Below, piece by piece: positions 1 through 8,450 of a stretch of 45,626 nucleotides of DNA. Both the position numbers and the translations under genes were made by a program. Origin of the DNA: Aphanothece sp. CMT-3BRIN-NPC111. Lineage in GTDB: Bacteria > Cyanobacteriota > Cyanobacteriia > Cyanobacteriales > JAHHGU01. The notes beneath the pieces are model-generated. The model was not told where the DNA came from, did not search any database, and saw nothing but the letters and a program-made list of their open reading frames with translations. Where the stretch lies: contig JAHHGU010000044.1 of NCBI GenBank assembly GCA_019359765.1, forward strand, positions 1-45,626, given 5' to 3'. Every line of letters begins with the position of its first letter. Position 1 is the stretch's first letter.

Positions 1-71
1 AGATACTTCATTACCTTCCCTGGCAAGCGAGTAGACCCCATGCGGGCTTGAATGAAAGCAACTGTTATCAT
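1..71 (-). CDS. spsF: SpsF-type cytidylyltransferase, N-terminal fragment (runs off window)
   Basis: The 23 visible codons encode a start Met followed by IQARMGSTRLPGKV. This is the nucleotide-binding signature of the SpsF family (COG1861), cytidylyltransferases related to CMP-KDO and CMP-nonulosonate synthetases. The ATG overlaps the stop of pseC as ATGA, so the two are translationally coupled. The context after pseB and pseC suggests activation of a pseudaminic-acid-like sugar or a related step. The rest of the gene lies outside the window, so only the family is supported, not the exact substrate. Confidence 0.72.
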   Translation of the reverse strand, partial: MITVAFIQARMGSTRLPGKVMKY

Positions 72-1234
72 AGCAGAATCTCTTGAAGTGTCATTACTAC
101 TCGGTCTTGATCTTCTTGGGTTAAGCCGTAGTATATGGGAAGGCTTATTGCTTCCTGGTAATAAGTCTCTGCTTGCGAGAAGTCACCCCAGCTAAAACCT
201 AATTGCTGATAATAAGGTTGCGAGTGAACCGGGACATAGTGCAAATTAACACCAATCTCAGCTTTGCGAAGCTCTTCAAACACCTGGCGGTGAGTTTTAC
301 TAATCTTATCCAGCTTTAGCAGAATTACATAAAGATGCCAGCTAGACTTTGTGTCTGGATGTTGCCAGGGCAGGATTAGCGGCAAATCTTGCAGCAGCTG
401 GTTGTAGCGGTTGGCTAGAAACCAGCGACGTTCTACAAACTCATCTAGCCGTTGCAACTGACTAGCGCCCAGTGCCGCTTGGATATCCGTCATGCGATAG
501 TTGAAGCCTAACTCCAGCTGCTGATAGTACCAAGAGCCATGAGATTCGCCTTGCATCAAGTCTGTATTACGGGTAATGCCATGCGATCGCAGCCTCACCA
601 ATTTCTCATACAAGTGCTCCTGATTTGTGAGCACCATACCTCCCTCACCCGTAGTGATAATCTTCACCGGATGAAAGCTAAAAACTGCCAGATCTGAAAA
701 TTGGCAGGAACCAATAGATTGCCCCTGATAGCGTCCTCCAATCGCATGAGAGGCATCTTCGATGATTCTGAAACCATAATGCTGCGATAAAGCGGCAATT
801 CGCTCCATTTCACAGGATTGTCCCGCCAAATGCACCGGCACTACCACTTTCGGCAAACATCCCTGCTTCTGTGCCCAAGCCAACTTACGCTCTAACTCAT
901 CCACGCTCAGGTTGTAGGTGTGCGGGTCAATATCGACAAAATTAACCTTGGCACCGCAGTACAGCCCACAATTAGCTGAGGCGACAAAGGTATTCGGCGA
1001 TGTCCAGAGAATGTCCCCCTGCCCCAAACCAGCTGCAAGACAAGCAATATGCAATGCTGCCGTCGCACTGGAAACCGCTACAGCATATTTGGCTCCACAA
1101 TAGTTGGCGACGGCTTGTTCAAACTGCTCTATAGCTGGGCCTTGAGTAATCCAGTCTGAGCGCAACACTTCAACTACAGCATCAATATCTTCTTGAGTGA
1201 TATCCTGCCGCCCATAAGGAATATAGTGGCTCAT
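68..1234 (-). CDS. pseC: PseC-like UDP-4-amino-sugar aminotransferase (DegT/DnrJ/EryC1/StrS)
   Basis: PLP-dependent aminotransferase of the DegT/DnrJ/EryC1/StrS fold, 388 aa. It is expected to transaminate the 4-keto sugar made by PseB, giving UDP-4-amino-4,6-dideoxy-N-acetyl-altrosamine in the pseudaminic acid route. Visible motifs are SSATAALH in the cofactor pocket, EDASHAIGG, and the lysine of FHPVKIITTGEGG near residue 191, the expected Schiff-base lysine. An upstream in-frame ATG at 1273 exists. The start at 1234 is preferred because it overlaps the pseB stop as ATGA and gives the usual beginning MSHYIPYGRQ. The gene is in one operon with pseB and the following spsF-like gene. Confidence 0.88.
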   Translation of the reverse strand: MSHYIPYGRQDITQEDIDAVVEVLRSDWITQGPAIEQFEQAVANYCGAKYAVAVSSATAALHIACLAAGLGQGDILWTSPNTFVASANCGLYCGAKVNFVDIDPHTYNLSVDELERKLAWAQKQGCLPKVVVPVHLAGQSCEMERIAALSQHYGFRIIEDASHAIGGRYQGQSIGSCQFSDLAVFSFHPVKIITTGEGGMVLTNQEHLYEKLVRLRSHGITRNTDLMQGESHGSWYYQQLELGFNYRMTDIQAALGASQLQRLDEFVERRWFLANRYNQLLQDLPLILPWQHPDTKSSWHLYVILLKLDKISKTHRQVFEELRKAEIGVNLHYVPVHSQPYYQQLGFSWGDFSQAETYYQEAISLPIYYGLTQEDQDRVVMTLQEILL

Positions 1235-2220
1235 TGCTTCAGCATATCCAGCAGCTGGAAACTTGTTAGCCATTCCGTATTCGTGTCTGAGCTATACTGA
1301 AACCCATCCGGAACGGGAAATCCTTTTTCGCCCAAAGCGTTGCAAGTATGATCAACACAATGGGAAAATTCAATGGTTGGCCTAATCACATAGTGGTCGG
1401 CAAACTCCAAGGTCAAGTGTGAAGCTTCAGCAGGACACATGACTTCATGTAGTTTTTCCCCTGGTCTAATGCCAACAATCTTAGTTGGTACTCCTGGTGC
1501 CAGTGCTTCAGCTAAATCAGTAATTTTCATTGAAGGAATCTTCGGCACGAAGATTTCCCCCCCTTGCATCCGTTCAAAGCTATTAAGGACTAAATCTACA
1601 CCTTGTTGGAGCGTAATCCAAAAGCGGGTCATGCGCGGATCGGTAATCGGTAACTCTGTAGCTTTTTCCCGAATCAGTTTTTGAAAAAACGGCATGACTG
1701 ACCCTCTTGAGCCGACTACATTACCGTAGCGAACTACCGAAAACCGCGTTTTCAGTGTTCCGACAATATTATTGGCAGCAACAAAAAGTTTATCAGCAGC
1801 TAGCTTAGTTGACCCGTAAAGATTAATCGGATTAACTGCCTTATCTGTTGAGAGGGCAATTACCTTCTCGACTTCCTGCTCAATCGCCACATCAATGACA
1901 TTGTTGGCTCCATAAATATTTGTTTTAATACATTCCATCGGGTTGTACTCAGCAGCTGGAATCTGCTTGAGCGCAGCAGCATGAATGACATAATCCACGC
2001 CGCGCAAAGCCAAACTTAGGCGATCGCGATCGCGCACATCACCAATAAAATAGCGCATTATAGGTGAATCAAATTCTTGCGCCATTTCATACTGCTTTAA
2101 CTCATCTCGTGAATAAACAATAATTTTTTGGGTTTTATAGCGATTTAACAGTGTTTTTACACACTGCTTGCCAAATGAACCTGTACCACCTGTAATTAAA
2201 ATTGTTTTGTTATCAAACAT
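1231..2220 (-). CDS. pseB: UDP-N-acetylglucosamine 4,6-dehydratase (inverting), PseB
   Basis: Extended short-chain dehydrogenase of 329 aa, the normal length for PseB. The NAD(P)-binding glycine motif GGTGSFGKQ lies at residues 11-19. The catalytic YxxxK is in NLYGSTKLAADK, preceded by ALSTDKAVNP, which is typical of the inverting 4,6-dehydratase/5-epimerase (PseB/FlaA1) family. It acts on UDP-GlcNAc in the cytoplasm and begins pseudaminic-acid-type sugar synthesis. It is first of a tight pseB-pseC-spsF run. The 191-bp spacer upstream separates it from rfbA and holds a dispersed repeat. Confidence 0.9.
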   Translation of the reverse strand: MFDNKTILITGGTGSFGKQCVKTLLNRYKTQKIIVYSRDELKQYEMAQEFDSPIMRYFIGDVRDRDRLSLALRGVDYVIHAAALKQIPAAEYNPMECIKTNIYGANNVIDVAIEQEVEKVIALSTDKAVNPINLYGSTKLAADKLFVAANNIVGTLKTRFSVVRYGNVVGSRGSVMPFFQKLIREKATELPITDPRMTRFWITLQQGVDLVLNSFERMQGGEIFVPKIPSMKITDLAEALAPGVPTKIVGIRPGEKLHEVMCPAEASHLTLEFADHYVIRPTIEFSHCVDHTCNALGEKGFPVPDGFQYSSDTNTEWLTSFQLLDMLKQ

Positions 2221-2340
2221 ACTATAATTGTAGACACTTGCTCGTTTATACGATATCTAAATTTAGAAAAGTTAAGGCCTTTAAGCATGCGTTAAATTGT
2301 TAGCGGCTAACCTTTATTAGGGATGATTGCCTGGGCGTAG

Positions 2341-2410
2341 GAACAGCTCTATATTTAAATTACCCACTTATCGGCAGGTAGCTATCATCCCTGTTAAACT
2401 TTCTTTGCCA
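2341..2410 (+). repeat. Dispersed ~70-bp repeat, copy 1
   Basis: This stretch between rfbA and pseB matches 5523-5592 closely. Both carry CTCTATATTTAA[A/G]TTACCCA, a variable middle, then an AT/GATC-rich part ending in AAACTTTC. In this copy the GGGATGAT at 2320 and ATCATCCC near 2385 also form an imperfect inverted repeat around it. Function is unknown; it may be a small mobile or regulatory repeat. The match was seen by eye, without an alignment program. Confidence 0.5.
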
Positions 2411-2411
2411 A

Positions 2412-3485
2412 TCACATCAACTCGATTTGGCAATCATCCCCGACGAGGAAACGCAAGGCTTTGGGACGCCTAGGCGCAACCGTCACCTCCGCACGTTGCC
2501 CAATCACGCTATCCACAATCCGTTGATGAATGCCAACCACCTTAGCACCCTGCAAGATAACGCTATGGTCAATGTCTGTATCAATTAGCGTTACGCGATC
2601 GCCAATACTACTATACGGGCCAACAAAGCAGTTTTCTAAATAGCAGTTTTGACCAATTGCCACAGGACCGCGAATCGTACAGTTGATAACTTGAGAACCA
2701 GCACCGATTTCCACTCGCCCAATTACTTGAGAGTGGGCATCCACTTCTCCCAAAACTTCAGGTGTCAAGTAGCTATCTAATATAATCCGGTTGGCTTCCA
2801 GCAGGTCATCTTTTTTACCCGTATCCAACCACCAGCCCTCTAGCTGACAAGCTGAGACCTTTTTTTGCTGCTCGATTAGAGATTGAATGGCATCGGTGAT
2901 TTCTAGTTCTCCACGCGCTGACGGCTGAAGCTCGGCAATGGCATCATGAATAGTGGGGGAGAAGAAATAAACGCCGACAAGGGCGAGATTGGAGGGGGGA
3001 ACTTGGGGTTTTTCCACCAAATACAGCAGCCGTCCGTCATCTGCCACTTTAGCCACACCAAAGGCACCGGGGTTAGAAACTTGCCGCAACAAAATCAGGG
3101 AGTCTAGCTGCTGTTGGGTAAACTGCTCTAGGAACTGGTTCAAATCGTCTTGAATCAAATTGTCGCCTAAGTACATTAGGAAGGGCGAGTCTCCCAGGAA
3201 GGGTTGGGCAACTTTGACAGCGTGGGCTAAACCCGCAGGACGATCCTGGACGATATAGGTGATGTTAGCTTTAAAGCGATCGCCATTCCCTGTTTTAGCT
3301 TTTACTTCATCTCCCGTTTCCGGGCTGATAACAATTCCAATATCCTGTATACCAGTAGCGACAATTCGTTCTATTCCGTACCACAAAATCGGTTTATTAG
3401 CAACAGGAACGAGTTGTTTAGCACCCGTATAAGTTAGAGGTCGCAGGCGCGTACCTTTACCGCCAGATAAAATTAACGCTTTCAT
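2412..3485 (-). CDS. rfbA: Glucose-1-phosphate thymidylyltransferase, long RmlA type
   Basis: Nucleotidyltransferase of 357 aa making dTDP-glucose from glucose-1-phosphate and dTTP, the first step of dTDP-L-rhamnose synthesis. The N-terminus LSGGKGTRLRPLTYTGAKQ is the nucleotide-binding signature, followed by KPILWYGIE and later GWWLDTGKKDDLLEAN. Residues from about 240 onward carry hexapeptide-like repeats (left-handed beta helix), which distinguishes the long form from the 290-aa RmlA of enterobacteria. It starts 2 bp after the rfbD stop, in an rfbC-rfbD-rfbA operon. Confidence 0.9.
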   Translation of the reverse strand: MKALILSGGKGTRLRPLTYTGAKQLVPVANKPILWYGIERIVATGIQDIGIVISPETGDEVKAKTGNGDRFKANITYIVQDRPAGLAHAVKVAQPFLGDSPFLMYLGDNLIQDDLNQFLEQFTQQQLDSLILLRQVSNPGAFGVAKVADDGRLLYLVEKPQVPPSNLALVGVYFFSPTIHDAIAELQPSARGELEITDAIQSLIEQQKKVSACQLEGWWLDTGKKDDLLEANRIILDSYLTPEVLGEVDAHSQVIGRVEIGAGSQVINCTIRGPVAIGQNCYLENCFVGPYSSIGDRVTLIDTDIDHSVILQGAKVVGIHQRIVDSVIGQRAEVTVAPRRPKALRFLVGDDCQIELM

Positions 3486-3487
3486 CT

Positions 3488-4363
3488 CTAACCTCTTAGC
3501 TCTAAAAGCATTTGCCTGACTTTTTCCCGCCAGTGAGGGGGATAAGCTCCCAGAACCCCAGATATCTTGCTACAAGAAAGAACAGAATAAGCAGGACGCC
3601 GTGCAGGAGTTGGATATTCAGCCGTAGTAATAGGAATAACTTGCCGAACCTTTAAAGGAAAACCTAACCGTTCGGCTTCTTCAAAAATAGCAATAGCAAA
3701 GTTATACCAACTTGCCACACCGCTATTCGTAAAATGGTAAATACCAACAATTTCTGGGCTGAGTTTGGGAATCATTTGAGCGATCGCTTCCGCCAAGTTT
3801 CTTGCCCAAGTAGGACTCCCAATTTGGTCGCTAACAACCCGAATTTCTTCCCGCTCCTGCCCCAGTTTTAACATTGTTTTGACAAAATTGCCTTTCCCAT
3901 AAGCACCATATACCCAAGCGGTTCTTAAGATTAGGTAGTGATCGCAGCTTTCCCGAATGCCTTCTTCACCAGCAAGTTTAGTTTGACCGTAGACGTTGAG
4001 GGGGTTGGGGCTGTCGTTTTCTTTGTAGGGATGACTCTGGCGACCATCGAAGACGTAATCAGTAGAAATGTGAATCAGGAAGGCTCCTAGCTGTTGGACT
4101 TCTTGGGCGAGGATAGTAGGTGCGATCGCATTAATAGCTGTAGCGAGTTCAGGTTCAGTTTCCGCTTTATCGACAGCAGTATAAGCAGCAGTATTAATAA
4201 CTAGCTGTGGCTGGACTTCCCTCATCAATTGGCGGAGGGTATCCGCCTCTTTGAGGTCGCAGGTAGAGCGACGAGCAGCTATTACTTCTTTATAGTCAGC
4301 AAGAGTTTGTTGCAATTCTTGACCTAGCTGTCCTGTACTGCCAGTAAGCAGAATGCGCGTCAT
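3488..4363 (-). CDS. rfbD: dTDP-4-dehydrorhamnose reductase
   Basis: RmlD-family short-chain dehydrogenase, 291 aa, that reduces dTDP-4-keto-L-rhamnose to dTDP-L-rhamnose. The N-terminus MTRILLTGSTGQLGQEL gives the NAD(P)H-binding glycines. HISTDYVFDG and the YxxxK of NVYGQTKLAGEE are also present. The open frame runs back to 4474, but that extension translates a heptameric DNA repeat (ITNYELRITNYEL). The ATG at 4363, which gives the family N-terminus, is therefore the likely start. This leaves a repeat-filled spacer of about 107 bp after rfbC. Confidence 0.9.
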   Translation of the reverse strand: MTRILLTGSTGQLGQELQQTLADYKEVIAARRSTCDLKEADTLRQLMREVQPQLVINTAAYTAVDKAETEPELATAINAIAPTILAQEVQQLGAFLIHISTDYVFDGRQSHPYKENDSPNPLNVYGQTKLAGEEGIRESCDHYLILRTAWVYGAYGKGNFVKTMLKLGQEREEIRVVSDQIGSPTWARNLAEAIAQMIPKLSPEIVGIYHFTNSGVASWYNFAIAIFEEAERLGFPLKVRQVIPITTAEYPTPARRPAYSVLSCSKISGVLGAYPPHWREKVRQMLLELRG

Positions 4364-4376
4364 GTCGCTGCGCTCC

Positions 4377-4415
4377 AATTCGTAATTCGTAATTCGTAAT
4401 TCGTAATTCGTAATT
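4377..4415 (+). repeat. Heptameric short tandem repeat (STRR-type), unit CGTAATT
   Basis: Five perfect head-to-tail copies of the 7-mer CGTAATT (4381-4415), preceded by AATT, lie just upstream of the rfbD start. A single inverted unit (GGAATTACGAATTA) occurs at 4451-4464 on the far side of a hairpin. Heptameric tandem repeats of this kind are well known in spacers of filamentous cyanobacteria. Seven is not a multiple of three, so copy number changes would shift frame if the region were translated. Confidence 0.85.
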
Positions 4416-4418
4416 AAT

Positions 4419-4449
4419 ACCCCATAAATAAATTTAGGGGCTTGAAACC
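4419..4449 (+). repeat. Palindromic dispersed repeat ACCCCATAAATAAATTTAGGGG, copy A
   Basis: Imperfect palindrome with CCCC and GGGG arms around an AT-rich core, followed by TTGAAACC. Related copies occur at 14207-14236 (same strand) and 44671-44706 (opposite strand). This copy separates rfbC from rfbD and adjoins the heptamer array. Such stem-loops resemble ends of IS200/IS605-type elements or their non-autonomous derivatives; that origin is inference. Confidence 0.6.
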
Positions 4450-4470
4450 GGGAATTACGAATTATTTTGG

Positions 4471-5016
4471 TCATGGATAAACCTCAGCCGTTTTGAACAT
4501 TTTACCGGCCTGGTCTTTTGCAGATATTATCGGTGGGGCACTCACGGGCCAGTCAATTGCTAAATCTGGGTCGTTCCAGAGAATACAGCGCTCGTGTTGG
4601 GGGGCGTAGTAATCAGTCGTCTTGTATAAAACTTCAGCTATTTCTGAGACAACTAAAAATCCGTGGGCAAAGCCAGGGGGTATCCATACTTGGCGTTTAT
4701 TCTCAGCACTGAGTAAGCAGCCGATCCATTGACCAAATGTAGGGGAGCTTTTTCGCAAATCTACAGCTACATCAAATACAGCCCCGAATATCGCCCGTAC
4801 TAACTTCCCTTGTGGTTGTTGAATCTGGTAGTGTAGACCCCGCAGCACGTTTTGGCTGGAACGGGAATGACTATCTTGGACAAACTGAGCTGCCACTCCG
4901 GTCTTTTCGAGGAATACTCTCTGGTTGTAGCTTTCCAAGAAAAAGCCCCTCTCATCAACAAATACTTTGGGTTCGAGGAGCAAGACATCAGAGATTTCCG
5001 TAAGTACAATGTTCAT
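4471..5016 (-). CDS. rfbC: dTDP-4-dehydrorhamnose 3,5-epimerase
   Basis: RmlC cupin of 181 aa that epimerises dTDP-4-keto-6-deoxyglucose at C3 and C5. Family signatures are present: DERGFFLESYN, SRSSQNVLRGLHYQ with the catalytic His, GAVFDVAVDLR, and WIPPGFAHGFLV. The frame opens at 5067, but the ATG at 5016 starts MNIVLTEISDVLLLEPKVF, the usual beginning, so it is preferred. It is the first gene of the rhamnose operon here. rfbB is absent from the window and must be elsewhere. Confidence 0.9.
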   Translation of the reverse strand: MNIVLTEISDVLLLEPKVFVDERGFFLESYNQRVFLEKTGVAAQFVQDSHSRSSQNVLRGLHYQIQQPQGKLVRAIFGAVFDVAVDLRKSSPTFGQWIGCLLSAENKRQVWIPPGFAHGFLVVSEIAEVLYKTTDYYAPQHERCILWNDPDLAIDWPVSAPPIISAKDQAGKMFKTAEVYP

Positions 5017-5075
5017 TGGCAAATTATACCCAGCTTGCCTCTGAGAGACTTCAACTTCTACCGCCAAACCTCAGG

Positions 5076-5450
5076 TTAGCGATCGCCCGCCTTGCCCGTC
5101 CGCTGCTTCAACTCAGCTAACAGTGCCTTATAGCTTGCCTTATCTGGATTGAGCTTGACGAGCTTCTCCAAAGGGGGAACAGCACCCTTCAAATCGTTCT
5201 TCTGAAGCCGAATCTGCACAAGCGCCTCCAGCGCTACCTGGTTACCTGGCTCTCGCTTTAAGACTAGCTCATACCCACGTTCCTGGGTTTGTAGTTGCGA
5301 GTCAATGGATTTCGCTGCTGCTGTCTTGGCATCATCTTTCGGTTCTTGTAGAGCACTGCTGAATAGCCCAACGGCTCCCAACACTGTAGAACCCATAAAG
5401 GCCACGGCTGATAATATAATGAGAATCCGATTAATCGGTTTCTGGGACAT
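5076..5450 (-). CDS. Membrane-anchored TPR-like small protein
   Basis: Protein of 124 aa from MSQKPINR (an earlier in-frame start at 5498 would add 16 basic residues). One hydrophobic segment at about residues 8-30 (ILIILSAVAFMGSTVLGAVG) is followed by a soluble part with TPR-like helices ending GNQVALEALVQIRLQ and KAVPP/LEKLVKLNPDKAS-like spacing. It is probably anchored in the plasma or thylakoid membrane with the helical part exposed. It lies 8 bp upstream of the rfbC frame on the same strand and could be cotranscribed. No specific function recognised. Confidence 0.72.
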   Translation of the reverse strand: MSQKPINRILIILSAVAFMGSTVLGAVGLFSSALQEPKDDAKTAAAKSIDSQLQTQERGYELVLKREPGNQVALEALVQIRLQKNDLKGAVPPLEKLVKLNPDKASYKALLAELKQRTGKAGDR

Positions 5451-5522
5451 ACTACTCTTTAGGGCTAGGTGAAGTGGCTTTTTGCTAACCTTCCGCACTC
5501 CATTATCTTTGGTTGACGTCAG

Positions 5523-5592
5523 GATCGCTCTATATTTAAGTTACCCAATCCTTTGCTAGAGTGATCGCCCCTCTCAAACTTTCCTTGAGGCA
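5523..5592 (+). repeat. Dispersed ~70-bp repeat, copy 2
   Basis: Second copy of the repeat at 2341-2410, in the same orientation, carrying CTCTATATTTAAGTTACCCA and ending CTCAAACTTTC. It lies between two divergent genes (start near 5450 minus and 5800 plus). The rest of this roughly 350-bp spacer holds no convincing gene. An open plus frame from 5561 and the upstream extension of the next gene look like chance. Confidence 0.5.
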
Positions 5593-5799
5593 GGAGGCTA
5601 GGCAATACTTCGCGCTTCGTTACCGCTCGCACTTAGGTTTGAGCAGGGGTGGCACCTGTAAGTTTAGAGTTGAGCTAGTCAGAACCGGCAGGTGTTTACT
5701 GCGATTGCTTGCTCACGGAATTGGGCATCTTGGGCTGCCGCCCTACTAAAGTTAGAAAGAGCGATCGTATTCTTGGTGTCACTAGAGCAGGTTAGATCA

Positions 5800-6600
5800 A
5801 TGCTTTCGCGATTCCCTCAAAACCTACGTCAATCGCTGGTGGTATCCATCGTAGCTCTGTTATCTGTTACCGCAGTTGGAGTGCTACAGGTACCTCAACT
5901 AAATTATTTGAGAAACAAAGCCAAAAGCGCTTCATCAGAAGCCCTCCAAAGAGAAGTAGACTCAGAAAAAGTGCGTCTCGATCTGCTTCGCAAACTTCCT
6001 GCATTTGGTTTTGATAATTTGCTTGCAGACTGGGTATTTCTAAATTTTCTACAGTACTTCGGTGATGATGAAGCTCGCCAATTAACAGGCTATCGACTTA
6101 GCCCAGATTATTTTGAAGTGATTATAGACCGTGAGCCTAGATTCTTAGATGCCTATTATTATCTTGCTACCAGCGCTTCTTTATACGCTGGGATGCCAGA
6201 ACGGTCTGTAGCACTGATGGAAAAAGGACTAAAGTCGCTTTCGCCTCAAGTACCACCAAATTCATATTACATTTGGCGTCAAAAAGGAATTGATGAGTTA
6301 CTGTTTTTAGGAAATGCTCAAGCAGCGAGGCAATCATTTGAAAAGGCAGCAGAGTGGGCGAGTGTTTATTCTGATGAAAGAAGTAAACAGGTGGCAGCAC
6401 TTTCTAGTAAAACCGCTAAGTTTATTGCCCGTAATCCTAAGAGTAAAAATGGTCAAGTAAGCGCTTGGTCAATGGTTTTAACGACCGCAACTGATGCCCG
6501 CACTCAGAAAATTGCCGTTGAGCGCATTGAGGCGCTAGGTGGAAAAGTTTTTGTGACACAGGAAGGTACCCTGAAGGTTGAACCACCAAAAGAAGATTAA
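5800..6600 (+). CDS. Membrane-anchored TPR-like protein of unknown function
   Basis: Protein of 266 aa starting MLSRFPQNLRQSL. The frame is open from 5692, but the start at 5800 leaves a compact basic N-terminus before one hydrophobic segment (about residues 12-32, VVSIVALLSVTAVGVLQ). The remainder is soluble and helical, with TPR-like stretches such as DAYYYLATSASLYAG, ERSVALMEKGLKSL and AQAARQSFEKAAEWA. The motif NLLADWVFLNFLQYFGDDEAR is distinctive but I do not know its role. It probably faces the periplasm or lumen. A weak stem (CATCGG/CCGATG) lies just after the stop. Confidence 0.78.
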   Translation: MLSRFPQNLRQSLVVSIVALLSVTAVGVLQVPQLNYLRNKAKSASSEALQREVDSEKVRLDLLRKLPAFGFDNLLADWVFLNFLQYFGDDEARQLTGYRLSPDYFEVIIDREPRFLDAYYYLATSASLYAGMPERSVALMEKGLKSLSPQVPPNSYYIWRQKGIDELLFLGNAQAARQSFEKAAEWASVYSDERSKQVAALSSKTAKFIARNPKSKNGQVSAWSMVLTTATDARTQKIAVERIEALGGKVFVTQEGTLKVEPPKED

Positions 6601-7012
6601 GCTAATACCATCGGCAGATCCTACCGATGTGGGTGCCTACTGTGACAACACCAGAGCGCAAGCCTTGCTGCTTTACATCGCCGCCATTCAAAACAGTTCT
6701 CATAATAAAACTGCCCCACAGATGAAATTCTGTAGAGCATGAGGACAGTTAAACGCTGCTTATACTTTATGAAAATCCAGCCCTAATTTGCTCGGCATAT
6801 GTGACGCTTATTACAGTGTCCCTCAAAGAAGCGATACGCGCTACGGGCACCTGCTCGCCAAGCGTGTTCCCTTAGCGCCACCTGTCCAGAGGAAATATAT
6901 ATAGCAGTTGGTCATAATAGTGAAAACAATCGATTTCACCCCCATGCACGCATAGTAGAGACGCCCTGCCAGGGCGTCTCTATTGAAGGATTGCTATATT
7001 CTGGATGGTGAC
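6601..7012. other. Spacer without genes; palindromic repeats
   Basis: No plausible coding region in these 412 bp. Near 6830-6880 there is a stretch of GCGATACGCGCTACGGG and GCTCGCCAAGCGTG type, the degenerate palindrome-rich sequence common in cyanobacterial spacers. The right end carries the hairpin at 6956-6982 and then the 5' end of the group II intron. Confidence 0.6.
6956..6982. repeat. Perfect inverted repeat, 12-bp arms
   Basis: TAGAGACGCCCT and AGGGCGTCTCTA flank a 3-nt loop (GCC), a perfect 12-bp stem. This sequence type is a common dispersed palindrome in cyanobacterial spacers. It is not followed by a T run, so it is not a typical intrinsic terminator. It lies 30 bp before the intron 5' end. 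Confidence 0.75.
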
Positions 7013-7618
7013 GTGCGATTCGTTGGCTAGAAACCAAATCCTAGAAATAGGTAAGGGGGATTAGCCGCAAGGAGGAATAAGGAGCAATCCTGAATGAACC
7101 TTGACAACTGAGTGACCTTGAGGGTGTGAATCCCTCCCCTGTAGATACCAGGTGAAAGCATTTTCCCTACGGTAGCGACTAGCCATCAATCCGTAAAGCG
7201 GGAATAAAAGCCTCTCAACACTCCTAGTCCAAGGTAGTGCGGGGCAAGCAAAAGAATCCATGAGTAAAGCATAAGCTTGAATCCACGTTATAACTGCCGT
7301 AACTCGCGATACCAGCTAAAGGGACTGACAAGCTGGAGCCAAAAGGCAAAGGATAATGGATTGGCGATGTCGCCCCGACCAATAGTATCTCCACAGAAAC
7401 CCGGTGGAAAGTGGAACTCTAAAGATTCATAGTATGGTCACTCGGAACGAAGTAACCCGACCTATGCTCTCAGAGAGGTCGAATACTCTGAGTAGGTGCT
7501 AACCGGATGCTGCGGAGTGGTGGGATTGAGTCAGAAGCAAAACGCCTTGCTGTAATGGCAAGGATAGGCTGACAGACTCACGGTGATAAGGAATGTGGAG
7601 TTTCTAGTAGCAATACAT

Positions 7619-8450
7619 ATGTCTAATACGAGTGTAAAAACTACGGTGGAATGGAACTTTACAGACTGGCGAAAGCTGGAACGTAGGGTATACAAGTTGC
7701 AAAAGAGAATCTACAAAGCCTCTAGTCGTGGTGAAGTAAAGGCAGTTCGCAGACTCCTCTCATACTTTGATGAGGTCAACGTCTGCAAGAATGCTGGCGG
7801 TACGTCGCGTGACACAAGATAACCAAGGCAAAAAGCCAGGGGTCGTTGACGGAGTTAAGAAACTATCGCCCGTCCAAAGGTTAGCAATGGTGAAGAAACT
7901 GGTGCTAAAGGGGAAATCTAAACCCACACGTAGGGTATGGATAGATAAACCAGGAACAGACGAAAAACGTCCACTTGGTATTCCCACGATGTACGACAGA
8001 GCTATTCAGGCGTTGGTTAAGCTGGCGCTTGAACCGGAGTGGGAGGCACGATTTGAACCTAACTCCTATGGCTTCCGACCAGGCCGCTCATGCCAAGACG
8101 CTGTAGAGGCAATCTTTAATGCAATTAGGTATAAGGCTAAATACGTGCTGGATGCTGATATTGCTGAAGAATCGGTGCTGGAAGTAGACCAGATCATTCC
8201 TAAATCGAAAGGTGGAAAGAATGAGTTTAACAACATACAACTACTGCACCGTCATTGTCACGATGAAAAGACTGTCAACGATGGCAGTTCTGGCAACAAA
8301 TCTGGCTGCAATAGTGCCAAGCCTAAGCCCGTCAAACGGGTGATACGAGGTACTCATGACAAGTGGAGCCTTATTACTGAGGAGCCGTGTGAGGTGAAAA
8401 TCTCAAGCAGGGTTTTGGAGACGAGCGGTTCTCGTGAGGGAATCGCTTAG
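7619..8450 (+). pseudogene. ltrA: Group II intron maturase (RT-HNH), frameshifted and internally deleted
   Basis: The beginning MSNTSVKTTVEWNFTDW and QKRIYKASSRGE is the N-terminus of cyanobacterial intron-encoded proteins. Reading shifts to another frame around 7755-7767, before MRSTSARMLAVRRVTQDNQ. It then continues through the RT fingers (KRPLGIPTMYDRA, FEPNSYGFRPGRS) to YVLDADIAE. Next it jumps directly to EVDQIIPKSKGG and LLHRHCHDEKT, the C-terminal HNH endonuclease. The part between, with the YADD active site, thumb and maturase X domain (roughly 300 aa in intact relatives), is missing. The deletion keeps frame. Reverse transcriptase activity is therefore lost. Confidence 0.85.
8382..8415 (+). 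ncRNA. Group II intron domain V hairpin
   Basis: GAGCCGTGTGAGGTGAAAAT followed by CTCAAGCAGGG and T residues matches the 34-nt catalytic hairpin, with the AGC triad near its 5' side and a GAAA-type loop. In intact relatives the 3' strand reads ACGGTTC. Here CAGGGTTT places a G opposite G in the lower stem, a mismatch that should weaken catalysis. Confidence 0.65.

Noticed and set aside
4364..4474. N-terminal extension of RfbD from 4474
   Set aside because: It translates tandem DNA heptamers and a palindrome; the family N-terminus starts at 4363.
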